Positions 1 to 9,852 of a DNA stretch of 64,000 bases are shown here, one piece after another (the first letter of the stretch is position 1; the number at the start of each line of letters is the position of its first letter). The position numbers and the translations under genes are program-made. Source of the DNA: Corylus avellana. Taxonomy: Eukaryota > Streptophyta > Magnoliopsida > Fagales > Betulaceae. Location of the stretch: the NCBI RefSeq assembly GCF_901000735.1, contig NC_081550.1, positions 12,589,383 to 12,653,382 of the forward strand, in the 5' to 3' direction. The notes beneath the pieces are model-generated. The model was not told the origin of the DNA. It saw nothing but the letters and a program-made list of their open reading frames with translations, and ran no database searches.

Positions 1-1
1 A

Positions 2-1246
2 TCTCCTAGTTATAGGACATCAGCTCCTACCAACTATTCTCAAAATTTTTACCCACATAAACCATGTTCATTTTGTTTCAATCCTTATCATGAGGAAAAC
101 AATTGTCCAGATCTGCGAGCTGAGCTCGATGACTTATGGGACAAATTATACCAAATCAGAGCAGCTAGATCTAACTTTTCATATGAACAAATGAACACCA
201 GTTTCTCTAGCCCGGGGTTTGATTCAAATTTCAATTGTTATAATCCGGACTGGAGCAACCAATATGATTTCTCAGGATCAGCTCAAGCTACAGGAAATTA
301 TGCTCACCAATTTGATGAATTGCATCATTCAGAATATCCACAGTTCGATCATCAAGCTCAACCTCCTATTTATCAGTCTACCACTCAAGTGCCTGCACCA
401 CAGTCATCACTGGAAGACATGATAAAAGCATTCATGCAATCAATGGATAAGAACATACAAGAGATAAAGCAAGATATGAAGAATACTACCCTGAGCAATT
501 CCCAAGATATACAAGAGCTAAAAGGTTTCACCAATCAAGCCGTACAGGAGATGAAGAATTCCAACATGGCTAATGGTAGAGACATACAAGAACTTAATCA
601 GGCCATGACCAAGATAGAAGGACAGATCGGTCATCTAGTTGCTGACTTCAACAGAATAGAGGAAGAAGAGCTTCAAAGTCAGCTGATGGCTGAAAGGCAC
701 TACATGATGGATGAGGATGATTCTGAAAATTCTTATCATGAGCATGCCCAAGTCACCATCACACTTGAGAGTGAGAAAATTGTGGATAACAAAGAGGAGG
801 AAGAGAAGGATGAGCAAGTTGAGCACTCTGAGCAAGTTGAGCACCATGAAAATAGTGAACTCCCAATGGATCCTAATCTGCCCAGTGACATGGAAGTGAG
901 TACTGAAGCTCCTGCCTGCATCACTGTCCCTCTTGAGACACATCAAGAGCCCAAAGCTTCAGAGCCTAAATATCTCAAAGAGCCATCTTATGTCAAGATA
1001 CTCAAGGACTTGTGCACACAAGCACACAAATCTAGGAACCACTTTCCTAAGACGATCCTTCAAAGCAAGAAATTCTACATAAGATGGCAAAACATCCTTC
1101 CAGAGGGGTATGAAGTTTTGAAGAAGAAGGGGTGGAAGGGATTGGTTGGACATCCGCATGATAGGGGGAAGCACTGTAAAGTTTTCTCCTCCAGTTTATT
1201 TTCTGCACTTCACTCCACAAATTCTTTCTTTCCTTTTTCATTATAG
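2..1246 (+). CDS. Type-A retroelement zinc-knuckle ORF (5' end outside window)
   Basis: The frame is open from the window edge through the first ATG at 191 to a stop at 1246, so the start lies upstream. A CX2CX4HX4C zinc knuckle (C-SF-C-FNPY-H-EENN-C) is encoded at 65-106, typical of the nucleocapsid part of Ty3/gypsy gag. After it come a Tyr/Pro/Gln-rich stretch resembling the type-B ORFs at 23688 and 55405, a predicted coiled-coil region (repeated DIQELK-like segments) and an acidic Glu-rich tail. No capsid domain, protease or reverse transcriptase follows; the ORF ends straight into a long non-coding tail and an LTR, so this is probably a non-autonomous element that retains only an RNA-binding protein. 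Family assignment rests on the knuckle and similarity to sibling ORFs; function is inferred. Confidence 0.65.
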   Translation, partial: SPSYRTSAPTNYSQNFYPHKPCSFCFNPYHEENNCPDLRAELDDLWDKLYQIRAARSNFSYEQMNTSFSSPGFDSNFNCYNPDWSNQYDFSGSAQATGNYAHQFDELHHSEYPQFDHQAQPPIYQSTTQVPAPQSSLEDMIKAFMQSMDKNIQEIKQDMKNTTLSNSQDIQELKGFTNQAVQEMKNSNMANGRDIQELNQAMTKIEGQIGHLVADFNRIEEEELQSQLMAERHYMMDEDDSENSYHEHAQVTITLESEKIVDNKEEEEKDEQVEHSEQVEHHENSELPMDPNLPSDMEVSTEAPACITVPLETHQEPKASEPKYLKEPSYVKILKDLCTQAHKSRNHFPKTILQSKKFYIRWQNILPEGYEVLKKKGWKGLVGHPHDRGKHCKVFSSSLFSALHSTNSFFPFSL

Positions 1247-1430
1247 TGCATTTCTTTTTATTTGGTTTTTGTTTCTAACAGCAATTAATCTTTTGATGTT
1301 TCGTTTCTGTGAAAAAAAAAATATTGCTGTTAGTTTTTGTTGACAGGTGTTTTGGTGTTTAAGTTTGGGGGATGCCCTAGCCTTTTTCATACCTTGAGAT
1401 TTCTTTACTTCCGGTAATGTATTTCTATAC

Positions 1431-1452
1431 TACACATTGAGGGGAATGTGTA
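1431..1452 (+). promoter_or_regulatory. GGGG-loop hairpin before AAGTTTGGGGG motif (type A)
   Basis: Perfect 8-bp stem TACACATT / AATGTGTA around the loop GAGGGG, followed within 5 nt by AAGTTTGGGGG. Equivalent hairpins with different but still complementary stems occur at 20635-20656, 56769-56790, 62076-62097 and, reversed, 52989-53010. Confidence 0.6.
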
Positions 1453-2593
1453 ATTCAAGTTTGGGGGTATGGAAAAACACTTTGTCTATTTATTTTTGTT
1501 CTTATTTGTTTATTTTTATTTGTCATTTTGTGTTAAAAAATGTTGTTGTCAAGTTTGAGTTAAACTGTAACTGTGATTTACATTTCATTAGCTCGCTTAA
1601 AGGGTTGAACACATCATTATGTCATTAGGAGTCTGAGTCCCTTGACTTATTTTTGGGTAAAAGAGATTTCACTTGTTTTGAGATAAATTTTTATGAGCAC
1701 ATTAGCATGTTTTCTGTGAGGTATCATGTTTGAGCTTATGCTTGTTCTCTTTAAGATTTGTTGGATGACCTATTGATGAATAACCATTGGCTTGCAAGAT
1801 ATATATATATATAAAATAAAGAAAAGAGAGAAGGAAAAAGAAAAGAAAGATCATGTTGAGTTTTCCGTTGAGTAACCGAACCTCTTGCCTTATTAAGCAT
1901 TGAGTGTTCGCGTCAAAAAGTGTGAAGTTCAGTGTTGATTTATGATATGGCTAATCTGACTTCGTAGCCTTTTTGACTTATGTTAATAAGCCCTTAGGGA
2001 TGTTCTACATCTAGTGCCCTAAAGCCACTTGGCTTGGGAGTCATTGGCCTAACACTTGTTACATGGGTCAATTAGAAAGCTTAAGAGAGTTAGACATTAC
2101 AGAGCCTGTAAAAATAAAATAAAATAAAAAAGAATAAAAAAAATGCATATCTTGTCTTGGTTGTTTCATTTGTTAGGAATTTTTACAAATTTTATGGAAC
2201 TTGTCTTGAGTTTAAGCTGAAAGCTTCATGATTGTATGCTAATTACACTTTACACTTTTCGGAACATATGAGGTCTCAATTGTCCATCTATGAGTAAATT
2301 GATTTTGGATTTCCTATTGATTGTGATGAAGGTCTTTGTCTTTTTAAGTTTGCTCATGAATAAGAACTTTGGTTTATGTAAAAATTCTTTTTTGTTAACA
2401 ACATAGTGCATAATCTTTGTGGGTATCATTCCTGTTAAGTTCTCACGAGACTTCACTCATTCACTAGGGATGCCTAGTGGTTTAAAAGGCTTGTTGTATA
2501 CTAAATGCAATCATGTCTCTCACGAAAGAGGATTTACGTTTCTTGCTTTCATTGTATTTTTCGTTTTGCTTTGCTAAGGGACTAGTAAACTGT

Positions 2594-2608
2594 AAGTTTG
2601 GGGGTGTT
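2594..2608 (+). promoter_or_regulatory. Polypurine tract (plus-strand primer) of type-A element
   Basis: AAGTTTGGGGGTGTT lies immediately before the LTR start TGATAAGTGC. Its position next to the 3' LTR and its match to the equivalent sequence before the type-B LTRs support a PPT. It is not purely purine, like the other members here. Confidence 0.6.
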
Positions 2609-3999
2609 TGATAAGTGCAAAATATTCTATATTTGAACCCCTTTATTTACATTAGTTAATCCTTTAGATGTGTCGTTATTTAATGTTTTGTGTTTCTAGT
2701 ATTTTGTAGGTCATTTATGAAAAACTACAGCTTTAAAGGGAAAAACGCAAAGTTTGGAAGAAAGTATACCTTGAGAAGACCTAGATGATGTGGTTAAGTT
2801 TAACCAAATTCAAGAAAAAGGTTAAATCGGATTAAAGATTAGATTGGATTAAATTTCAGATTAGATAAGATTTCAGATTGGATTCAAATTCAGATTCTGT
2901 ACACATCTTAGTATTTTGACCATAACTTTCCACTCAAATATCAGATTGAAGTGATTCAAAAGACATTGGGAAGCTAACTCAAAATATTATAGTTCATTAT
3001 GAAATAGAATTTTCCTAATTCGGATGATTAGTATGCCAAAATTGCCCCGCAATAAAAGGTCACAAATTTATACAAATCCTATTCCGATTTCAGACTTCTA
3101 TTTTGACTGGGAGACAGACCTTGGAATTATCTAGGTTTACTTGGGCTTCTAGGACTTCCCTAAGCCTATAAATAGACTTCTTTGCATTCAAGAAAAGAGA
3201 TAGAATCACAGAGAGCAAAATTCTATAGTTTTTCTTTTTTTACTTTAGATTTTCTTTTGATTTATGTTTTATTTTTATGTGGAGCTAAATTCCCAACTAA
3301 GGTTGGGGATGAAGTCTCACCGATGAAGAACATCAATACTTTCATGTAAGACTTTATTTATCTGATTTTATTGGGTTTAATATTTCAATTTTTTTATTTC
3401 TTTACAATGTGTGGAGTGATTCTTGGATATCTTTTGTGATTCAAGGATACACTTGATGATTTAAGATAATTTCACATAATTGATTGCTTTATTTTATTTG
3501 CCTAAATAATTGGATATCCCTTGTGATTTGTTCTATGGATACATTTGGTGTTTCAATTAAGATTTGATATCTTTTGTGATTTACGGATACATCTGATGAT
3601 TTAATTGATATTGGATTGCTCTTGCGATTTGTGCAATGAATAGATACATGAGATGATTTTGATTAACTATTGAAGTATAGTAAAACATATCTAAGATTTT
3701 AATTGTAAAAACTTCAGATTAATATTGATAAACATGGAAGTACGTTGTTATGATTCGATGAGTATGAATTCCCAAACCTTAGTATTTTATCTCTTAGTTT
3801 ATTTTAATTAGTTTATGTTTGTCTTTTAGTTTTTAAAACCAAAATTCAAAACCCTTTTGGAACTAGGTGAGGGTAAAATTAGTTTAGATATAAATTGCTC
3901 TTTCAAAAACACAATTCCTTGTGGGTTCAACCTCGCACTTGCAATCCATTAAACTACAATCGATTCGTGCACTTGCGAGTTAAATAAATTCGCATAACA
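2609..3999 (+). repeat. Type-A LTR (3' LTR, complete, 1391 bp)
   Basis: Begins TGATAAGTGC after the polypurine tract and ends ...CGCATAACA. TATAAATA lies at 3167-3174. The region 3418-3660 contains four degenerate repeats built on GGATATC..TGTGATT..GGATACA. The 3' end abuts a gag fragment in the opposite orientation, so this element inserted into another retroelement. Reversed copies lie at 5906-7196 (cut by a gap) and 27574-28163 (truncated). Confidence 0.8.
3167..3174 (+). promoter_or_regulatory. TATA box of type-A LTR
   Basis: TATAAATA in the context CCTATAAATAGAC, the same context as in the type-B LTRs, about 560 bp into the LTR. Transcription would start about 30 bp downstream. Confidence 0.6.
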
Positions 4000-4599
4000 A
4001 TGGCCTCGGGTGTTTTATCCACCCAAGCTCCTCCACTAGCAGCATCAATCATGCTCCTATCACTGGGCAGAAGGCCCTCATAGAAATACTGGATAAGTAG
4101 CTGCTCACTAATTTGATGATGAGGGCAGCTTGCACATAGTTTCTTAAAACGTTCCCAGTATTCAAGTAGGGACTCTCCGTTGTGCTGCCTTACACCACAA
4201 ATTTCTTTTCGAATGTTGGATGCCCTTGAAGATGGGAAATATTTCTCCAAAACAACCTCTTCATCTCGTTCCATGTGGTAATACTCCTGGAGGGTAGATA
4301 ATAGAGCCAATCCTTAGCTGAATCCTTCAAAGAAAACGGAAAGGCTCTTAATTTAATTTGCTCTTCAGTCACCCCTGTGGGTTTCATACTCGTGCATACC
4401 ACATGAAGCTCCTTTAAATGCTTGTGAGGATCCTCACCTGTACGGCCGTGAAAAGTGGGCAAGAGATGTATTAGTCCAGATTTTAATTCAAAAGTAGTCG
4501 TAGCATCTAAAGCAGGGAACGTTATGAATAAAGGTTGTCGATTCAGATTAGTGGCACCAAGCACCTTCAAAGTTTCATTTCCAGTCATGATTTCTTCCT
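4000..4599 (-). pseudogene. Athila-like gag capsid fragment
   Basis: Reading on the minus strand, two overlapping frames together encode a retrotransposon gag (PF03732-like) domain: LRAFPFSLKDSAKDW, a tryptophan-containing helix, then ESLLEYWERFKKLCASCPHH and a QYFYEGL motif. A single-base frameshift near 4255 separates the frames, and the same frameshift is present in the copy at 5146-5905. The fragment is cut at 3999/4000 by the type-A LTR and at 4599 by a gap. It would have formed part of the virus-like particle coat. It is the target of the type-A insertion rather than part of that element. Confidence 0.75.
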
Positions 4600-4699
4600 N
4601 NNNNNNNNNNNNNNNNNNNNNNNNNNNNNNNNNNNNNNNNNNNNNNNNNNNNNNNNNNNNNNNNNNNNNNNNNNNNNNNNNNNNNNNNNNNNNNNNNNN
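4600..4699. other. Assembly gap (100 N)
   Basis: Run of 100 Ns, a conventional scaffold gap of unknown real size. The inverted arm 2707-4599 ends exactly at its left edge. Confidence 0.99.
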
Positions 4700-5136
4700 G
4701 CTTCGCATCTGACCATTTTCTTAGGCCCATGGGCTTCGGTCCTAGTTGTTAAAGTACAACATCATCGAATTTGACCGAAGTTTTACGAGCGTGTTCAGTT
4801 CTTCGAGGCGATCATGTCGACGGGTGGCACAAAGAAATTCAAGTCCATCCGGCGGGATCGGGGCTTCTACAATTTTAGAAAAAGTTATCATTCGTTAGTG
4901 AACTTGGGGGGGCAAACGAAGTCGAGGCACCCGCCGACATGATAGCCTCGAAGTTTTGCACAAGCTCGTAAATTTTTGAGCCAAACAATTTTGCTTTGCA
5001 TCTAACCATTTTGTTAGGCCCATGGCCTTCGGTCCTAATTGTGAAATTATAGCATCATCGGATTTGACCAAAATTTTGCCAGCGTGTTCAGTTCTTCGAG
5101 GCGACCATGTGGACGAGTGGCACGAAGAAATTAAAG
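4700..5136 (+). repeat. Satellite fragment (about 1.4 monomers)
   Basis: Contains the family signature GGCGATCATGTCGACGGGTG and the oppositely oriented CACCCGCCGACATGATAGCC, in the orientation opposite to the array at 7297-9752. It joins gag-coding DNA near 5136. Confidence 0.85.
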
Positions 5137-5145
5137 TTTCCTTGA

Positions 5146-5905
5146 TTGTTTATGATTGTAACTCGATCTTCTAATCAACGTGATCTTCAGTACGATGCAA
5201 AAATAGAGAGAACTTTGCCCAGGTTAAGGAGGGAAACTCGAAGAAATTCTGAAGAGAAGGATCTGGCTCTTGATTCCCTATTTGCTAGCGATTCTAATTT
5301 AGAAGAGGAAGAAATCATGACTGGAAATGAAACTTTGAAGGTGCTTGGTGCCACTAATCTGAATCGACAACCTTTATTCATAACGTTCCCTGCTTTAGAT
5401 GCTACGACTACTTTTGAATTAAAATCTGGACTAATACATCTCTTGCCCACTTTTCACGGCCGTACAGGTGAGGATCCTCACAAGCATTTAAAGGAGGTTC
5501 ATGTGGTATGCACGAGTATGAAACCCACAGGGGTGACTGAAGAGCAAATTAAATTAAGAGCCTTTCCGTTTTCTTTGAAGGATTCAGCTAAGGATTGGCT
5601 CTATTATCTACCCTCCAGGAGTATTACCACATGGAACGAGATGAAGAGGTTGTTTTGGAGAAATATTTCCCATCTTCAAGGGCATCCAACATTCGAAAAG
5701 AAATTTGTGGTGTAAGGCAGCACAACGGAGAGTCCCTACTTGAATACTGGGAACGTTTTAAGAAACTATGTGCAAGCTGCCCTCATCATCAAATTAGTGA
5801 GCAGCTACTTATCCAGTATTTCTATGAGGGCCTTCTGCCCAGTGATAGGAGCATGATTGATGCTGCTAGTGGAGGAGCTTGGGTGGATAAAACACCCGAG
5901 GCCAT
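5146..5905 (+). pseudogene. Athila-like gag fragment (inverted copy of 4000-4599, extended)
   Basis: Begins near the natural gag start (MIVTRSSNQRDLQYD) and includes the N-terminal region missing from the other copy because of the gap. Residues of about 1-189 are in one frame; the capsid C-terminal half continues in a second frame from about 5650, where one T appears to be missing. Motifs: FPFSLKDSAKDWLYYLPSRS, then the ESLLEYWERF and CPHH motifs. It ends inside the domain at 5905, where a reversed type-A LTR starts (TGTTATGC). It differs from the 4000-4599 copy at only a few positions (for example Leu/Val and Arg/Gln changes). Confidence 0.75.
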
Positions 5906-7196
5906 TGTTATGCAAATTTATTTAACTCGCAAGTGCACGAATCGATTGTAGTTTAATGGATTGCAAGTGCGAGGTTGAACCCATAAGGAATTGTGTTTTT
6001 GAAAGAGCAATTTATATCTAAACTAATTTTACCCTCACCTAGTTCCAAAAGGGTTTTGAATTTTGGTTTTAAAAACTAAAAGACAAACATAAACTAATTA
6101 AAATAAACTAAGAGATAAAATACTAAGGTTTGGGAATTCATACTCATCGAATCATAACAACGTACTTCCATGTTTATCAATATTAATCTGAAGTTTTTAC
6201 AATTAAAATCTTAGATATGTTTTACTATACTTCAATAGTTAATCAAAATCATCTCATGTATCTATTCATTGCACAAATCGCAAGAGCAATCCAATATCAA
6301 TTAAATCATCAGATGTATCCGTAAATCACAAAAGATATCAAATCTTAATTGAAACACCAAATGTATCCATAGAACAAATCACAAGGGATATCCAATTATT
6401 TAGGCAAATAAAATAAAGCAATCAATTATGTGAAATTATCTTAAATCATCAAGTGTATCCTTGAATCACAAAAGATATCCAAGAATCACTCCACACATTG
6501 TAAAGAAATAAAAAAATTGAAATATTAAACCCAATAAAATCAGATAAATAAAGTCTTACATGAAAGTATTGATGTTCTTCATCGGTGAGACTTCATCCCC
6601 AACCTTAGTTGGGAATTTAGCTCCACATAAAAATAAAACATAAATCAAAAGAAAATCTAAAGTAAAAAAAGAAAAACTATAGAATTTTGCTCTCTGTGAT
6701 TCTATCTCTTTTCTTGAATGCAAAGAAGTCTATTTATAGGCTTAGGGAAGTCCTAGAAGCCCAAGTAAACCTAGATAATTCCAAGGTCTGTTTCCCAGTC
6801 AAAATAGAAGTCTGAAATCGGAATAGGATTTGTATAAATTTGTGACCTTTTATTGCGGGGCAATTTTGGCATACTAATCATCCGAATTAGGAAAATTCTA
6901 TTTCATAATGAACTATAATATTTTGAGTTAGCTTCCCAATGTCTTTTGAATCACTTCAATCTGATATTTGAGTGGAAAGTTATGGTCAAAATACTAAGAT
7001 GTGTACAGAATCTGAATTTGAATCCAATCTGAAATCTTATCTAATCTGAAATTTAATCCAATCTAATCTTTAATCCGATTTAACCTTTTTCTTGAATTTG
7101 GTTAAACTTAACCACATCATCTAGGTCTTCTCAAGGTATACTTTCTTCCAAACTTTGCGTTTTTCCCTTTAAAGCTGTAGTTTTTCATAAATGACC
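5906..7196 (-). repeat. Type-A LTR, reverse orientation, cut by gap
   Basis: Reverse complement of 2707-3999 with only scattered substitutions. The TATA box is at 6731-6738 on the minus strand. About 100 bp of the LTR 5' end is missing at the gap beginning at 7197. Confidence 0.85.
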
Positions 7197-7296
7197 NNNN
7201 NNNNNNNNNNNNNNNNNNNNNNNNNNNNNNNNNNNNNNNNNNNNNNNNNNNNNNNNNNNNNNNNNNNNNNNNNNNNNNNNNNNNNNNNNNNNNNNN
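7197..7296. other. Assembly gap (100 N)
   Basis: Run of 100 Ns between the reversed LTR and the satellite array. Confidence 0.99.
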
Positions 7297-9752
7297 TTCA
7301 CAGGAGCCCGGATCCCGGCTGGAACAACTCGAATTTCTGGAAACCACCCGCCGACATGATCGCCTCGAGGCACTGAGCACGCTCGTAAAATTTCGAGCAA
7401 ATCGGACGAGGTTATATTTTTTCACAACTAGGACCGAAACCCTAGGCCGAACAAAATGGTTAGATGCGAAGCAAAATTGTTTGGCCCGAAAATTTATAAG
7501 CTTGTGCATAACTTTGAGGCAATCATGTCGGCGGGCTGCACGAAGTGATTCAAGTTCGTTTGCCTTCCCATCTTCACTAATGAACGATAACTTTTTCTGA
7601 AAGTTTACAGGAGCCTCGATCCCAGCCAAAATGACAAGAATTTCTTTGTGCCACCCACCGACATGGTCGCCTCGAAGCACTGTACACGCTCATAAATTTT
7701 TGGGCAAATCGGACGAGGTTGTACTTTCACAACTAGGACTGAAGCCTTAGGCCGAACAAAATGGTCAGATGCGAAGCGAAATTGTTTGGCCCAAACATTT
7801 ACAAGCTTGTGCAGAACTTCGAGGAAATCATGTCGGCAGGTGGCAAGAAGTGATTCAAGTTCTTTTGCCCCCTCAATCTTCACTAAGGAATGATAACTTT
7901 TTCTGAAAGTTTACAAGAGCCCGGATCCTGGCCGGAATGACTCAACTTTCTGGAAACCACCCACCGACATGATCGCCTCGAGGCACTGAGCACGCTCGTA
8001 AAATTTCGGGCAAATCGGACGAGGTTGTATCTATTCACAACTAGAACCGAAACCCGAGGCTGAACAAAATGGTCAGATGCGAAATGAAATTGTTTAGCCC
8101 AAAAATTTACGAGCTTGTGCAGAACCTCGAGGCAATAATGTTGGCGGGTGCCACGAAGTGATTCGAGTTCGTTTGCCCCCCCAACTTCACTGACGAACGA
8201 TAAGTTTTTCTGAAAGTTCACAAGAGCCCAGATCCCGGCCGGAACGACTCAACTTTCTGGAAACCACCCACCGACGTGATCGCCTCCAGGCACTGAACAC
8301 GCTCGTAAAATTTCGGGCAAATCGGACGAGGTTGTATCTATTCACAACTAGAACCGAAACCCTAGGCCGAAAAAAATGGTAAGATGCGAAGCGAAATTGT
8401 TTGGCCCGAAAATTTACGAGCTTGTGCAGAACTTCGAGGCAATCATGTCAGCGGGTGGCACGAAGTGATTCGAGTTCGGTTGCCCCCCCATCTTCACTAC
8501 CGAATGATAACTTTTTCTAAAAGTTCACAAGTGCCCCGATCATGGCCGGAACGACTCGAATTTCTTCGTGCCATCCGCCGACATGATCGCCTCGAGCCAC
8601 TGAGCACGCTCGTAAAATTTCAGGCAAATCGGACGAGGTTGTATTTTTTAACAAGTAGGACCGAAACCCTAGGCCGAACAAAATGGTCCAGATGCGAAGA
8701 GAAATTGTTTGGCCCGAAAATCTACGAGCTTGTGCAGAACTTCAAGGCAATCATGTCGGCGGGTGGGACGAAGAGATTCGAGTTCGTTTGCCCCCCATCT
8801 TCATTAACGAACGATAAATTTTTCTGAAAGTTCACAAGAGCCCGGATCCCAGCCGGAACAACTAGAATTTCTGGAAACCACCGGCCGACATGATCGCGTC
8901 GAGGCACTGAGCACTCTCATAAAATTTCGGGCAAATCGGACAAGGTTCTATTTTTTCACAACTAGGACCGAAACCTTAGGCTAAACAAAATGGTCAAATG
9001 CGAAGCAAAATTGTTTGGCCCCAAAATTTAAGAGCTTGTGCAGAACTTCGCGGCAATCATGTCAGCGGGAGGAACGAAGTGAATCGAGTTCATTTGCCGC
9101 CCCATCTTCACTAACGAAAGGTAACTTTTTTTGAAAGATCACAAGAGCCCCGATCATGGCCAGAACGACTCAAATTTCTTCATGCCACCCGCCGACATGA
9201 TCGCCTCGAAGCACTGAGCACGCTCGTAAAATTTCATGAAAATCGGACGAGGTTGTATTTTTTCACAACTAGGACCGAAACCCTAGGCCGAACAAAATGG
9301 TCAGATGCGAAGCGAAATTGTTTGGCCCGAAAATTTACGAGCTTGTGCAGAACTTCGAGGCAATCATGTCGGTGGGTGGCACGAAGTGATTCGAGTTCAT
9401 TTGCCCCCCCAACTTCACTAACGAACGATAGCTTTTTCTAAAAGTTCACAAGAGCCCGGATCCAAGCCAGAACGACTCGAATTTCTGGAAACCACCCACC
9501 GACACGATCGCCTCGATGCATTGAGCATGCTCAAAATATTTTGTGAAAATCAAACGAGGTTGTATTTTTTCACAACTAGGACCGAAACCCTAGGCCGAAC
9601 AAAATGGTCAGGTGCGAAGTGAAATTGTTTGGCCCGAAAATTTACGAGCTTGTGCAGAACTTCGAGGCAATCATGTCGGCAGGTGGCACGAAGTGATTCG
9701 AGTTCGTTTGCCTCCCATCTTCGTTTACGAACGATAACTTTTTCTGAAAGTT
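7297..9752 (-). repeat. Satellite array, about 305-308-bp monomers, dimeric variant pattern
   Basis: Eight tandem monomers, in reverse orientation relative to 9853-15881. A variable position alternates between GGAAACCACC (E) and CGTGCCACC-like (G) in the order E G E E G E G E (about 7340, 7655, 7960, 8268, 8570, 8876, 9180, 9490), suggesting a decayed dimeric higher-order repeat of about 615 bp. Long apparent ORFs on both strands are by-products of the repeat and are not genes. Confidence 0.9.
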
Positions 9753-9852
9753 NNNNNNNNNNNNNNNNNNNNNNNNNNNNNNNNNNNNNNNNNNNNNNNN
9801 NNNNNNNNNNNNNNNNNNNNNNNNNNNNNNNNNNNNNNNNNNNNNNNNNNNN
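9753..9852. other. Assembly gap (100 N)
   Basis: Run of 100 Ns. Satellite orientation switches across it. Confidence 0.99.

Larger units (their letters stand above)
1247..2608 (+). other. 3' non-coding region of type-A element
   Basis: About 1.36 kb without a supportable gene between the ORF stop and the LTR. It holds AAGTTTGGGGG-type motifs near 1361 and 1457 and again at the LTR edge. A block at about 1868-1925 (GAGTAACCGAACCTCTTGCC followed by a GTGTTCGCGTC motif) is also conserved in the type-B tails at 21040, 57175 and 62485 and in reverse near 40530-40590, although the LTRs of these families differ. Confidence 0.6.

Noticed and set aside
635..1343. Antisense and alternate-frame ORFs over the type-A protein
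   Set aside because: Shadows of the plus-strand zinc-knuckle frame with no motifs of their own.
2707..7196. A giant hairpin or foldback transposon
   Set aside because: Arms end at gaps and inside unrelated features, with no terminal duplications; an inverted overlapping contig explains it better.
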